Positions 50,847 through 59,964 of a stretch of 64,000 bases of DNA are shown piece by piece. The stretch is from positions 1-64,000 of the forward strand of contig CALECM010000073.1 in the NCBI GenBank assembly GCA_937949745.1. Direction: 5' to 3'. The stretch is from an uncultured Bacteroidales bacterium (GTDB lineage: Bacteria > Bacteroidota > Bacteroidia > Bacteroidales > WCHB1-69). A program made the position numbers and the translations under genes. Within the stretch, counting starts at the first letter, position 1; every line of letters starts with the position of its first letter. The notes below the pieces were generated by a model, which worked only from the letters and a program-made list of their open reading frames with translations, was not told the origin of the DNA and made no database searches.

Positions 50847-51938
50847 ATGTTTCTCCGGAATATCAAACTTGTCAATTTTAAGAATTATAAGGATGCGGAA
50901 TTTGATTTTTGCCCGAAAATAAATGCCGTTGTAGGAGAAAACGGCGCCGGCAAAACCAATCTCCTGGATGCCATCCATTACCTCTCTTTCTGTAAAAGTT
51001 ATTTCACTTCCCATGATAGCCTTGCTATTCATTTCGATGCTGATTTCTTTGCGGTCCATGGTGAGTTTGTGGGCTTTAATGACCGGAAGCCGGCCAAGGT
51101 GAGTTGCACTTTTAAGAATCCGGGTCGTAAAGTGATGAAGGCTAATCAAAAAGAATATAAATTGCTGAGCGAACATATCGGACTTTTTCCCCTGATCATG
51201 ATCTCCCCGTATGACCATGACATCATTCTGGACGGTAGCGACGTGAGAAGGAAATTTTTTGATATGATCATTTCGCAATTCGACAAAGAGTACCTGCGAC
51301 AACTGATCAGATACCAGAAACTGATTACCCAAAGGAATGTGTTGCTGAAGAAGTTCATTGAACAGAGAAGCTTTGACGCATCTTTGCTGGCTGTTTTCGA
51401 CGAACAGTTACGGGAACCCGGTTATTATATCTTTAATAAACGGCGGGGTTATATCGGGGATATTATTCCTTATTTCCAGTCCCACTATGATTTTTTAGCC
51501 GACGGAAAGGAAAAAGTGGGTATTGTTTATGAATCGGGATTGTTGCACACTTCTTATGAAGAAGGTCTGGCCAATAGCGAAACGGCGGATCGCAGATCCG
51601 GATATACTACTTTCGGTTTGCATAAGGACGATTATATTTTTACTATCGACGAAAGGCCCGTTAAAAGGTTCGGCTCCCAAGGCCAGCAGAAAACATTCGC
51701 GATCGCCCTTAAATTATCCCAATTCGATTATATCTATAATCAGAAAATGGTTAAACCGATATTACTCCTGGACGATATTTTCGATAAACTCGATTTGAAC
51801 CGTATCGGCCGTCTTCTCGAATTAGTGGGGAAAGACAGGATAGGGCAGGTGTTTATTTCGGATACCAATGAAACAAGAGTCAAAGACATTCTGGATACGC
51901 ACCAGGTAGAATATAAAATATATACGATTAACCGTTGA
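50847..51938 (+). CDS. recF: DNA replication/repair ATPase RecF
   Basis: The start is ATG 50847 (MFLRNIKLVNFKNY). The 363-residue SMC-like ATPase has Walker A GENGAGKTN (30-38), the signature GSQGQQKTFAIALKL near 280 and Walker B ILLLDDIFDKLD near 310. RecF, with RecO and RecR, loads RecA at gaps in single-stranded DNA. Here it is not next to dnaA-dnaN, which is common in Bacteroidota. It begins an apparent run with the ABC-F and rsmE genes (13 and 6 bp gaps). Confidence 0.95.
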   Translation: MFLRNIKLVNFKNYKDAEFDFCPKINAVVGENGAGKTNLLDAIHYLSFCKSYFTSHDSLAIHFDADFFAVHGEFVGFNDRKPAKVSCTFKNPGRKVMKANQKEYKLLSEHIGLFPLIMISPYDHDIILDGSDVRRKFFDMIISQFDKEYLRQLIRYQKLITQRNVLLKKFIEQRSFDASLLAVFDEQLREPGYYIFNKRRGYIGDIIPYFQSHYDFLADGKEKVGIVYESGLLHTSYEEGLANSETADRRSGYTTFGLHKDDYIFTIDERPVKRFGSQGQQKTFAIALKLSQFDYIYNQKMVKPILLLDDIFDKLDLNRIGRLLELVGKDRIGQVFISDTNETRVKDILDTHQVEYKIYTINR

Positions 51939-51951
51939 TTATTCCCGGACT

Positions 51952-53841
51952 ATGAATTACCTTTCTGTTGAAAAACTAACCAAATCATTCGGAGAAAAAA
52001 TTCTTTTTGAGGATATCACTTTCGGTATAGAAAAAGGACAGAAAATCGCGTTGATCGCAAAAAACGGTACGGGGAAAAGTACACTCCTGAACATTATCGC
52101 CGGCATTGAAGCTCCCGACAACGGAACGGTGACGACCCGCAATAATATTACCGTATCTTACCTTCCTCAAATGGATACTTTTTCAGAGGAGTTTTCCGTA
52201 ATCGATACTATCTTTGAAAGTAAGCTTCCCGTTATTCAGGCTATAAAGGAGTATGAGACCTGTCTGGTGCTGGCAGAAAAAACTCCCGGATCCCTGGATG
52301 AGAAGCGGATGGAAAAAGCCATCGAAACGATGGACAGACTGAATGCCTGGGACTTTGAGAGCAGGGCCAGGGAGATCCTTTCGCGTTTCGGGATCCATGA
52401 TATTTTCCAGAATATCGGTGAATTATCCGGCGGACAACGGAAAAAAACCTCTTTGGCCAAAACACTGATCGAGGAAACGGACCTTTTGATCCTGGATGAA
52501 CCTACGAACCATCTGGATATTGATATGATCGAGTGGCTTGAGGAATATCTCTCCACCTCCAATACGACGCTCCTTATGGTGACGCATGATCGATATTTCC
52601 TGGATAAAGTATGCAATAATATCATCGAATTGGATAACAGACAGCTCTATTCTTACAAAGGAAGATACGACTATTATCTGGAGAAGAAATCGGAACGGAT
52701 CTCCAATGAAGCGGCTGAACAGGAAAAGATAAAATTGCTTTACAGGAAAGAACTGGAATGGGTGCATACTTCACCCCAGGCCCGTACCACAAAAGCCAAA
52801 GCCAGGATCAACGCTTTTGAAGAACTGAAAGAGGGAGCTTCCAGAAAGTCGGCCCAACAACAGGAAGCATTTAAAGTTCAGACCGAAAGGCTCGGGAATA
52901 AAATACTGGAAATTAACAATATCGATTTTGCGTACGGCGAAAATAAATTGCTGGATGATTTTTCCTATATATTTAAGAAAGGAGAAAAATGCGGTATTGT
53001 CGGGAAAAACGGAACCGGTAAGAGTACTTTCCTCAAACTGATTATGCGGGAATTGAAACCTGATAAAGGAAAGATCACTCCCGGACTTACGATTAAATTC
53101 GGCTATTTCTCACAGGAAGGGTTGGAGATCAAAGGAAATAAAAGGATCCTCGAACTGGTAAAAGAATTCGCGGAAATGATCCGGGTAGATAATGGTAATT
53201 ATATCAGCGCTTCCCAGTTTTTATTTCATTTCGGATTCGGATATGAACAGCAATATACCTATTATGAAGATCTTAGCGGAGGAGAAAAGAGGAAACTGCA
53301 TCTGTTGATCACTTTATTGCAAAATCCGAATTTCCTTATCCTGGATGAGCCCACTAATGATTTCGACATCGATACTCTCAACCTCCTGGAAGATTTCCTC
53401 ACCCATTACCAGGGGTGCCTGCTGATCGTTTCCCACGATCGCTGGTTCATGGATAAGCTGGTAGATCACCTGTTCATTTTTGAAGGCGACGGTAAAGTGA
53501 AAGATCATTATGGCAATTATACGGAATACCGTATAGTGAAGGATAAGGCCCTCAAGCAACAGAAAAAAATCGAAAAAGCCCTCAAATCCCCGGCAGAAAA
53601 AGAAATAAAGCCTAAAGCAGCTTCCGTGAACAAGCTGACATATAAAGAAAAAGTAGAATTAGAAAGCCTGGAATCATCCATTACGGTATTGGAAGCTGAG
53701 AAAATCGAACTGGAAAACAAGTTGAACAGTGGAACCGGTGATAATCAACAGTTGATGGAATGGAGTAAACGTTACCAGGAATTGATGAACGATATGGAAG
53801 CCAAAACCATGCGATGGCTCGAACTTAGCGAAAAAGAATAA
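51952..53841 (+). CDS. ABC-F family ATPase (Uup-like)
   Basis: The 629-residue protein has two ABC domains and no membrane segment. Domain 1 has KNGTGKST (36-43), LSGGQRKKTSLAK and LLILDEPTNHLDID. A helical linker (P-site tRNA-interaction motif region, about 225-310) joins domain 2, with KNGTGKST near 345, LSGGEKRKLHLL and FLILDEPTNDFDID. The C-terminal part (about 555-629) is a Lys/Glu coiled coil, as in Uup. ABC-F proteins act on the ribosome or at branched DNA. It is 13 bp downstream of recF and 6 bp before rsmE. Confidence 0.9.
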   Translation: MNYLSVEKLTKSFGEKILFEDITFGIEKGQKIALIAKNGTGKSTLLNIIAGIEAPDNGTVTTRNNITVSYLPQMDTFSEEFSVIDTIFESKLPVIQAIKEYETCLVLAEKTPGSLDEKRMEKAIETMDRLNAWDFESRAREILSRFGIHDIFQNIGELSGGQRKKTSLAKTLIEETDLLILDEPTNHLDIDMIEWLEEYLSTSNTTLLMVTHDRYFLDKVCNNIIELDNRQLYSYKGRYDYYLEKKSERISNEAAEQEKIKLLYRKELEWVHTSPQARTTKAKARINAFEELKEGASRKSAQQQEAFKVQTERLGNKILEINNIDFAYGENKLLDDFSYIFKKGEKCGIVGKNGTGKSTFLKLIMRELKPDKGKITPGLTIKFGYFSQEGLEIKGNKRILELVKEFAEMIRVDNGNYISASQFLFHFGFGYEQQYTYYEDLSGGEKRKLHLLITLLQNPNFLILDEPTNDFDIDTLNLLEDFLTHYQGCLLIVSHDRWFMDKLVDHLFIFEGDGKVKDHYGNYTEYRIVKDKALKQQKKIEKALKSPAEKEIKPKAASVNKLTYKEKVELESLESSITVLEAEKIELENKLNSGTGDNQQLMEWSKRYQELMNDMEAKTMRWLELSEKE

Positions 53842-53847
53842 TACATT

Positions 53848-54564
53848 ATGGAGTTTTACTATTCCCCTGATCTTGAGAATGACCAGATAATTTTATCTCC
53901 GGAAGAAGCCCGGCATTGCATTAAAGTTATGCATCACCGGATCGGTGATACCATCTTTGTGGTTGATGGAAAAGGATGTCTGGCGGAATCGGTTGTTGTG
54001 AATATAGATAAAGTGAATGCCGTACTTCATATTACCCGTAGAGAATACGGACTCGGAAAACGCGATTTTATTTTACATATCGCAATTGCACCCACCAAGA
54101 ACAGGGAACGCATAGAATGGTTTCTGGAAAAAGCGGTTGAGGTCGGTGTCGAAAAAGTGAGTTTTATCATTTGCGAACATTCCGAACGTCCCCGCCTCGA
54201 AATGGCAAGGCTCGAAAGGATCGCCGTCGCGGCCATGAAACAATCCCATACGGCCTATATGCCTGATCTGGAAGTTATTTCTTTTGAGGATTTTGTCCTG
54301 CAAAATGATGGTATCAACGGAGAAAAATTAATTGCCTGGTGCGAAGCCGGTGCCGGTGTTGAACAACTTGCCCGGCTCCCTCTGGTAAAAGACCATATTA
54401 CATTACTTATCGGACCGGAAGGAGATTTCAGTGAGCAGGAAGTGAGGAAGGCTTTGGAATATGGATTCAGGGAAGTGAAACTAGGTAATAAGCGTCTCCG
54501 GACCGAAACGGCGGGTTTATACGGGTGTTGTGTGATTGCCGGAATTAAAGAAGTTAAGCGGTAA
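53848..54564 (+). CDS. rsmE: 16S rRNA m3U1498 methyltransferase RsmE
   Basis: The 238-residue SPOUT methyltransferase has an N-terminal PUA-like domain (about 1-70, HCIKVMHHRIGDTIFVVDG). The trefoil-knot region has the S-adenosylmethionine loop LIGPEGDFSEQEV (about 187-199) and KRLRTETAGLYG near 213-224. It methylates N3 of U1498 in 16S rRNA. It lies at the end of the recF run and has a gap of 86 bp before the lipoprotein gene. Confidence 0.94.
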   Translation: MEFYYSPDLENDQIILSPEEARHCIKVMHHRIGDTIFVVDGKGCLAESVVVNIDKVNAVLHITRREYGLGKRDFILHIAIAPTKNRERIEWFLEKAVEVGVEKVSFIICEHSERPRLEMARLERIAVAAMKQSHTAYMPDLEVISFEDFVLQNDGINGEKLIAWCEAGAGVEQLARLPLVKDHITLLIGPEGDFSEQEVRKALEYGFREVKLGNKRLRTETAGLYGCCVIAGIKEVKR

Positions 54565-54650
54565 TATTTTGAACCGTGTTTAATCACAATAATATAACGT
54601 ATATTGGCGTTCGAATATCCTGAATGAATGGTACTAAAACCGGATCTAAT

Positions 54651-55088
54651 ATGAAAAAAATTATTCCATTTTTATTGATTATCCTTGTAGGCATTTTCGT
54701 AGGTTGCAGGTATGAAGAACCGGGTGGCAGCCTTAAATCACCTGAAAACAGGCTTATCGGTTACTGGTTTTTGCAGGCAGTGTATAAAAATGATGTTCAA
54801 ATGGATTCCGTTAAGGATGTTCTGGCTAATCAGCCCGGAAATTACTATTCTTTTCATTTTGACGGACCGTTTGCAGTTACTGCCCTTATTGACCAAACCA
54901 TAGAAGAATCCGTGCGCGGAGACTGGAAATTTGAAAATAAGAAAAAAAGTCTGAATCTGGTTTTTGTACTCCACAGTGTCTATTACAATTATACCGCTGA
55001 TATTATCAAGTTGTCCGGACAGGAGTTGAAATACCGCTATAGGGATGAACGCGGGAATACCTGGAGATTACATTTCTACAAAAGGTAA
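54651..55088 (+). CDS. Lipocalin-like lipoprotein
   Basis: The start is ATG 54651 (MKKIIPFLLII), since it opens a good lipoprotein signal with Cys19 (FVGC); an upstream ATG at 54624 would add nine polar residues. The 145-residue product has a beta-rich body (RLIGYWFLQAVYKNDVQMD, YYSFHFDGPFAVTALI, GDWKFENKKKSLNLVF, RGNTWRLHFYKR) like DUF4923/lipocalin-type small domains. It is anchored in the envelope. I do not know a ligand or role. No promoter box was found. Confidence 0.72.
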   Translation: MKKIIPFLLIILVGIFVGCRYEEPGGSLKSPENRLIGYWFLQAVYKNDVQMDSVKDVLANQPGNYYSFHFDGPFAVTALIDQTIEESVRGDWKFENKKKSLNLVFVLHSVYYNYTADIIKLSGQELKYRYRDERGNTWRLHFYKR

Positions 55089-55116
55089 TTAATCTTGCAA
55101 TCTCTTAAACCGTTCC

Positions 55117-55211
55117 CTGAGTTCGTCGAAGGTATGATTCCGAATTCTGTTTTTTTATTTTAAAGATTTAAAACATCTATTTCCCCGTTGGCTGAGTTTA
55201 TCGAAGCCAAC
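55117..55211. repeat. 95-bp direct repeat, copy 1, with CTGAGTTTATCGAAG hairpin
   Basis: It starts CTGAGTTCGTCGAAGG and ends in a hairpin with GTTGGCT / AGCCAAC arms around GAGTTTATCGA. Copy 2 (55274-55368) is almost identical apart from a few substitutions and a one-base shift in a T run. Confidence 0.8.
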
Positions 55212-55235
55212 AGGAAATAAAATCACCTCTTATTG

Positions 55236-55260
55236 TCATCCTGAGCGCAGCGAAAGATCT
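55236..55260. repeat. REP-like palindrome, TCATTCTGAGCG family, copy 5
   Basis: TCATCCTGAGCGCAGCG followed by AAAGATCT; it is the same family as the copies near 40-42 kb, 13 kb away. Confidence 0.7.
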
Positions 55261-55273
55261 TGAAGTACTCTTT

Positions 55274-55368
55274 CTGAGTTCGTCGAAGGTATGATTCCGA
55301 ATTCTGTTTTTTAGTTTAAAGATTTAAAACATCTATTTTCCCCGTTGGCTGAGCTTGTCGAAGCCAAC
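55274..55368. repeat. 95-bp direct repeat, copy 2, with CTGAGCTTGTCGAAG hairpin
   Basis: Same order as copy 1, with core GAGCTTGTCGA and the same GTTGGCT / AGCCAAC arms. Confidence 0.8.
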
Positions 55369-55382
55369 AAGGAGTCCCCCTT

Positions 55383-55424
55383 AAAAATAAAAAAGGGATG
55401 TTCACTATTACGGACATCCCTTTT
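55383..55424 (-). terminator. Terminator after the ferritin gene
   Basis: An 11-bp perfect stem AAAAGGGATGT / ACATCCCTTTT with a 12-nt loop; on the minus strand it is followed by a T-rich tail (55383-55390). It lies 21 bp past the ferritin stop. Confidence 0.8.
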
Positions 55425-55444
55425 GACTAACCGTGAATGAAAAA

Positions 55445-55960
55445 TCACTCATTGGTCTGGGTTTGATCCACAAAGGTTCTGGTTTCAAATTCCTTGTCAT
55501 ATACGCGCAAAGCGCCCGGAAGCGTTTCAATGGCAACAAGGGTCTGAAGTATATCATTGGCGGTGGTTTCTTCTTCCACCTGCTCATCGATGAACCATCT
55601 CAGAAAACTTTGGGTGGCGTAATCTTTTAATTCCACAGCCGTATCCATCAGTTTATTGATCAATGCCGTTACTTCCTGTTCATGACGGTAAGTCTCTTCG
55701 AAAGCGGCGGAAGGGCTTTTCCATGAAGTAGGGACTTTATCAATGGGTTTCAGTGTTACCGATCCTCCACGGTCCTGAATATACCGGAAAAGTTTCATCG
55801 CATGGGATTGCTCTTCCTGGAACTGGACATACATCCAATTGGCAAAACCCGGTAAATTCTGATCGCTGAACCAGGATGACATGCTTAAATAAAGATAAGC
55901 GGACCAAAATTCGGCGTTAATTTGATCATTCAACTCATTTTGCATTTTTTCGTTTATCAT
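55445..55960 (-). CDS. ftnA: Ferritin (FtnA-type)
   Basis: The 171-residue non-haem ferritin keeps the diiron and third-metal residues of E. coli FtnA in register: Glu17, Glu49, Glu50, His53, Glu94, Glu126, Gln127, Glu129 and Glu130. It stores iron in a 24-subunit shell and consumes peroxide or oxygen, useful for an anaerobe with iron-rich hydrogenases. Monocistronic, with a strong terminator. No promoter box of the common type is evident upstream, so it may be regulated otherwise. Confidence 0.94.
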   Translation of the reverse strand: MINEKMQNELNDQINAEFWSAYLYLSMSSWFSDQNLPGFANWMYVQFQEEQSHAMKLFRYIQDRGGSVTLKPIDKVPTSWKSPSAAFEETYRHEQEVTALINKLMDTAVELKDYATQSFLRWFIDEQVEEETTANDILQTLVAIETLPGALRVYDKEFETRTFVDQTQTNE

Positions 55961-56006
55961 AATTGTTAGTTTTAAGGTTAATATTGTGTTTCTGGTTATA
56001 TCTCAA

Positions 56007-57104
56007 TCAATCTCCGAATGACATGCCCAGTCCCCGGGCCGTATGAACCAGGTCGTCGTTCCTGTCAACAAGATGAGGCTTTTCAATGGCTTTCCGGATC
56101 GGGACAGTAGAAAAATGGGTATTACGGTAAACGACCATCTGGTTGTATTCTTTATTCATAACCATTTCGAAAGCCTTGACCCCGAAAGCTGTAGCTATGA
56201 TCCTGTCGTAAGCCACAGGAGTTCCGCCACGTTGTAAATGCCCAAGTACCGTGACCCTGATATCGTGGTCAACACCTGCATTGATCAATTCTGCTTTTAG
56301 TTTCTCTCCGGCTCCCCCGAACTTAAAATTAGGGTCTCCAATGCTGGTAGGGTTGTTTCCGGTTTTTTTACCGTCAAGCGCCATGGCCCCTTCGGCTATA
56401 ACTATGTTGCAGAAACCTTCGTTGTCCCTGTATCTTGTCGCGATTTTTTCCGCTACCTTCGCAGGGTCATACGGGATTTCAGGAATAAGGCATACGTCCG
56501 CACCACCTGCAATCGCAGAGTGGAGCGCGATCCATCCGGCATCCCGGCCCATCACTTCCATAATAAAGATACGGTTATGGCTTTCCGCAGTAGTCACTAA
56601 TTTGTCAAGTGCCTCCGTCGCTATCTGGACAGCCGTCTGGAATCCGAAGGTAAAATCGGTACAGTCAAGGTCATTATCGATCGTTTTGGGAACACCCACC
56701 ACGTTCATTCCTAATTCGCTTAATTGTAAAGAAATGCGCTGGGACCCGTCTCCCCCGATATTGATGATGGCATCGATCCCCATATTCTGCAACCTCTCTT
56801 TCATCAGTCCGCTACGGTCTTCCGTCGTCCAGGTACCGTCGGGAAGTTGTACGGGAAAATGGAACGGACCGCCCCTGTTGGTCGTTTTGATGATGGTCCC
56901 GCCTTTGACATGAAGACCTGAAACATTCTTGAGAGTGAGGGGCATCAATTCGATATTATCTTTTAATATACCATTGAAAGACTCTATGCATCCTATAACT
57001 TCCCAGTTTTTTTCCTGGGACACTCTTTTAACAATACCCCTGATTACGGCATTCAGTCCGGGGCAGTCTCCGCCTCCGGTTGCGACTAAAATTTTTCCTG
57101 CCAT
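56007..57104 (-). CDS. pfkA: 6-phosphofructokinase (group III type)
   Basis: The 365-residue enzyme phosphorylates fructose-6-P in glycolysis. The nucleotide/phosphate loop is TGGGDCPGLN (9-18), then GGDG at 117-120, and PKTIDND at 139-145. Gly120 at the position that is Asp in pyrophosphate enzymes suggests ATP use, while Lys140 is the residue common in PPi-dependent and group III enzymes. The sugar site region IFMEVMGRDAGW (about 179-190) is normal. ATP is the likelier donor, but the mixed signature leaves PPi possible. Length suits group III. Confidence 0.92.
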   Translation of the reverse strand: MAGKILVATGGGDCPGLNAVIRGIVKRVSQEKNWEVIGCIESFNGILKDNIELMPLTLKNVSGLHVKGGTIIKTTNRGGPFHFPVQLPDGTWTTEDRSGLMKERLQNMGIDAIINIGGDGSQRISLQLSELGMNVVGVPKTIDNDLDCTDFTFGFQTAVQIATEALDKLVTTAESHNRIFIMEVMGRDAGWIALHSAIAGGADVCLIPEIPYDPAKVAEKIATRYRDNEGFCNIVIAEGAMALDGKKTGNNPTSIGDPNFKFGGAGEKLKAELINAGVDHDIRVTVLGHLQRGGTPVAYDRIIATAFGVKAFEMVMNKEYNQMVVYRNTHFSTVPIRKAIEKPHLVDRNDDLVHTARGLGMSFGD

Positions 57105-57193
57105 TTTTTGGTTACAAAGTTACTAAAAACTTCTTATACGGTTTTCCGGTGCGTTATTTTTTTGAAATATATAATCTTGTCTGATAAATTTAT

Positions 57194-57201
57194 TATTTTT
57201 G
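57194..57201 (+). promoter_or_regulatory. Promoter -7 box for the type IX secretion cargo gene
   Basis: TATTTTTG lies 57 bp before the ATG at 57259. Confidence 0.5.
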
Positions 57202-57258
57202 CAGTTGATTATTGCAGTGTGGGGAATTATATTAAATCCCATCCATCAAACATAAAGT

Positions 57259-58230
57259 ATGAAGAAGGTTTTTTTTATTTTATTTTTGTCATTTCTTTTA
57301 ATAAAAGTTGGGGCACAGGAAGTGGTCATGCAGGATGGTGTAGCTGTAAACAAATGTGATTTTAATTATTTGGATCCGGGAGGTTTAAACGATTATCCCC
57401 CGAACTTGGATTATACACAAACAGTTTGTTCCGATAATAACGATCCTTTTAGTTTTTTTTTCGATGAATTCGTATTGGGAGATGGAGATACACTGTATAT
57501 CTATAATGGTACCGCCGTGGATCCGCGTAATCTCTTATTGAGGCTTACACGTAATAATCAGCCTAATATGTACCCATATAACTATCAGTCCGCCCGGGAA
57601 TGCCTTACATTCCGATTTGTATCGGGACCGAACAATCCGGGAAACAGTGGCTGGAGTATTTTTATGGGATGTCCGGTTTGTAATTCCACTTCAATTATTG
57701 CCCGGTTCGATGCCGATCCCAATCCCGTCTACCTGGATAACGGACAGGCACCGGTAAGTTTTACGGATTTAACAATAAATTCAGTGAAATGGAATTGGTA
57801 CTTTGGTGATCCTGCCGGTTCTACCTCTATCGTAGCTTCTCCTAATCATATTTATACCACAGCCGGAAATTACCGGGTAAAACTTGTGGTAGAGAATGCG
57901 GACGGATGTAAGGATTCAACCTACAAAACGATTACGGTGGAAGCGCCGTTTTTCCTTTATGTACCCAACGCCTTTACTCCTAACGGAGATGGTGTCAATG
58001 ATGAATTCGGGGCCAAATGCAGCGGTGTAGATCCCGACCGGTTTGAAATGGCTATTTACAGCCGTAGCGGCCAGATTGTATTCAGAACTACTACTCCCGG
58101 AGGTACCTGGGACGGGAAAGACAGGAATGGTAAAGTTTGCCCTTTCGGCGAATATATATATATTGTTAAAGCCTACACTTCCGACGGAATTAAAAAGGAA
58201 TACGTGGGCGGAGTGACCTTAATAAGGTAA
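57259..58230 (+). CDS. Secreted CUB-PKD protein with type-B (gliding-motility C-terminal) sorting domain
   Basis: The 323-residue protein has a signal peptide (1-19, cut before QEVVMQDG) and a CUB-like domain (about 25-145, GDTLYIYNGTAVD). A PKD domain follows (about 155-235, WYFGDPAGSTS, HIYTTAGNYRVKLVV). The C-terminal CHU_C-type domain (about 240-323) has YVPNAFTPNGDGVNDEF, ending in the type-B signal for the type IX secretion system. It should be exported to the surface, possibly for adhesion. No T9SS genes lie in the window. It is followed after 12 bp by a subtilase gene. Confidence 0.88.
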   Translation: MKKVFFILFLSFLLIKVGAQEVVMQDGVAVNKCDFNYLDPGGLNDYPPNLDYTQTVCSDNNDPFSFFFDEFVLGDGDTLYIYNGTAVDPRNLLLRLTRNNQPNMYPYNYQSARECLTFRFVSGPNNPGNSGWSIFMGCPVCNSTSIIARFDADPNPVYLDNGQAPVSFTDLTINSVKWNWYFGDPAGSTSIVASPNHIYTTAGNYRVKLVVENADGCKDSTYKTITVEAPFFLYVPNAFTPNGDGVNDEFGAKCSGVDPDRFEMAIYSRSGQIVFRTTTPGGTWDGKDRNGKVCPFGEYIYIVKAYTSDGIKKEYVGGVTLIR

Positions 58231-58242
58231 ATTTTTAAATAA

Positions 58243-59964
58243 ATGCTTATGAAAAAAATTCTTACTTTTATAATATTCATATTATATGTGTGGCCTCTTA
58301 TGGCCCAGTCTCCAGCCAAATACTGGGTAGAATTTACCGATAAGAAAAATTCAGTTTATTCGGTTTCACAACCGGAAAAGTTTTTGTCTCCCAGGGCGAT
58401 TGAGAATCGCGCCCGTTATAATATCGCGATCAACGAGCAGGATCTTCCGGTGAATCAGCATTATATTGATATGGTAAAGGCATTGGACGATAGTTTGATC
58501 GTGTTTACGAAATCCAAATGGCTTAACGGGATCACTGTTTATTCACAAAAAGATAGTATGAAGGAGAAAATCCAAAATTTATCGTGTGTGAAATTTTGCG
58601 AGAGAACAATAGCTATGGAAAATCCGGAAGAACCCTTTTCCGGCCGTTATACTTACACACCTGCCGGTTCTCCTGTAATACCTGCCACCACACCCTTTGA
58701 AGAGTTGCAATATGGTAAGGGAGAGGAACAGATAAGGCTCAATAATGTACATTGGCTGCACCGGTTAGGATATAAAGGGGAAGGTATGGTGATGATGATC
58801 ATGGATGGAGGATTCCACAATGTGGATTCAATCCGTCATTTCGATATTTTAAGGAAAAATAACAGATTACTCGGTGCCAGGAATTTCGTACAGCCTGCGC
58901 AGAGTCCCTTCAGGAAAGAAAGCCATGGAACAATGGTGTTGTCTTGTATTGCTTCCGATATTCCGGGAGAATTGGTGGGAAGCGCACCTAATGTAATGGT
59001 ATACGTGGCCAAAACCGAAGACGGACGCAGTGAAAATGTGATCGAAGAGGATAACTGGGTAGCGGGTATCGAATGGGCCGACAGTTTAGGATGTGGCGTT
59101 TTAAATTCTTCTTTGGGATATACCAGATTCGACGATACGTTGCAAAGACGTAATTACCGAAGTCTGAATGGTATCACCAGCCGTGCTTCCCGTGCGGCGA
59201 CCATTGCCGCCGGTAAGGGAATGATCGTATGTAACAGTGCGGGCAACGAAGGAAGGGGAGGATGGAGATATATCGGAAGTCCCGCCGATGCGCGTGATAT
59301 ACTTGCCGTAGGCGCAGTAGATAAAAAAGGTAAAAAAGCCAATTTCAGCTCTTTTGGTCCTACGGCGGACGGCCGTATCAAACCGGATGCGTGTGCGGTA
59401 GGTTTTCTGACTGATGTGGCAAGTCCGGGCGGCAGAACCGTGAGGGCGAACGGAACTTCTTTCGCTTCTCCTCTATTGTCGGGAATGGTAGCCTGTTTAT
59501 GGCAGGCATTTCCCAATATCGACAATATGGAGGTTATGGATGCCATCAGGAAAAGCGGAAATCAGGCATCCCATCCTGATGATTCTTTGGGTTATGGTAT
59601 TACCGATTTCTTAAAAGCATATAACCTGTTGAACGAATCCCAGTCTGTGAAAGGTCAGCAAAAATTGGATGTTACTTTTGCTTCTTATGTGTCGCAGGGT
59701 GTTCCCGCTGATATAAAGATCAAGGCTGACCAGGAAATCCCGGTGACGATTACTGCGCAATTACGCGGAACTCAAAAGCCGGTCAGTAAAAATGTGAAAC
59801 TGAAAGCCGGTGAACAAACCATATCCGTGAAATTGCCTAAACTTGCCAAAAGCGAAAAATACGGTATTGTTGATCTGAAAGTCACGGGAAATAATATCGA
59901 TCGCACGTATGTGATGGGACTGGAACACAAAGCGAAGATAAAAAAGGACAAGGATAAAAAATAA
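58243..59964 (+). CDS. Exported subtilisin-like serine peptidase (S8)
   Basis: The 573-residue protein has a signal peptide (about 3-22, ending MAQS). An N-terminal pro-region leads to an S8 domain with Asp near 188 (IMDGGF), His near 228 (SHGTMV) and Ser near 405 (NGTSFASP). The tail after about 470 is beta-like and Lys-rich (KKDKDKK) with no sorting domain, so it probably stays in the periplasm or is released. ATG at 58249 is an alternative start. It shares a transcript with the CUB-PKD gene 12 bp upstream, so it could process that protein, which is inference. Confidence 0.88.
   Translation: MLMKKILTFIIFILYVWPLMAQSPAKYWVEFTDKKNSVYSVSQPEKFLSPRAIENRARYNIAINEQDLPVNQHYIDMVKALDDSLIVFTKSKWLNGITVYSQKDSMKEKIQNLSCVKFCERTIAMENPEEPFSGRYTYTPAGSPVIPATTPFEELQYGKGEEQIRLNNVHWLHRLGYKGEGMVMMIMDGGFHNVDSIRHFDILRKNNRLLGARNFVQPAQSPFRKESHGTMVLSCIASDIPGELVGSAPNVMVYVAKTEDGRSENVIEEDNWVAGIEWADSLGCGVLNSSLGYTRFDDTLQRRNYRSLNGITSRASRAATIAAGKGMIVCNSAGNEGRGGWRYIGSPADARDILAVGAVDKKGKKANFSSFGPTADGRIKPDACAVGFLTDVASPGGRTVRANGTSFASPLLSGMVACLWQAFPNIDNMEVMDAIRKSGNQASHPDDSLGYGITDFLKAYNLLNESQSVKGQQKLDVTFASYVSQGVPADIKIKADQEIPVTITAQLRGTQKPVSKNVKLKAGEQTISVKLPKLAKSEKYGIVDLKVTGNNIDRTYVMGLEHKAKIKKDKDKK

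Larger units (their letters stand above)
55089..55444. other. Repeat-filled gap between the lipoprotein and ferritin genes
   Basis: The 356 bp contain no gene. They hold the two 95-bp repeats, one TCATCCTGAGCGCAGCG palindrome at 55236-55260 between them, and the ferritin terminator at the right end. Confidence 0.8.

Noticed and set aside
54604..54622. GGCGTTCGAATATCC, similar to a tRNA T-loop
   Set aside because: The flanks do not form a T stem and no other tRNA arms are present.
57115..57122. TAACTTTG on the minus strand as promoter box for pfkA
   Set aside because: It lies only 11 bp from the start codon, which would leave almost no leader; without other support it is more likely chance.
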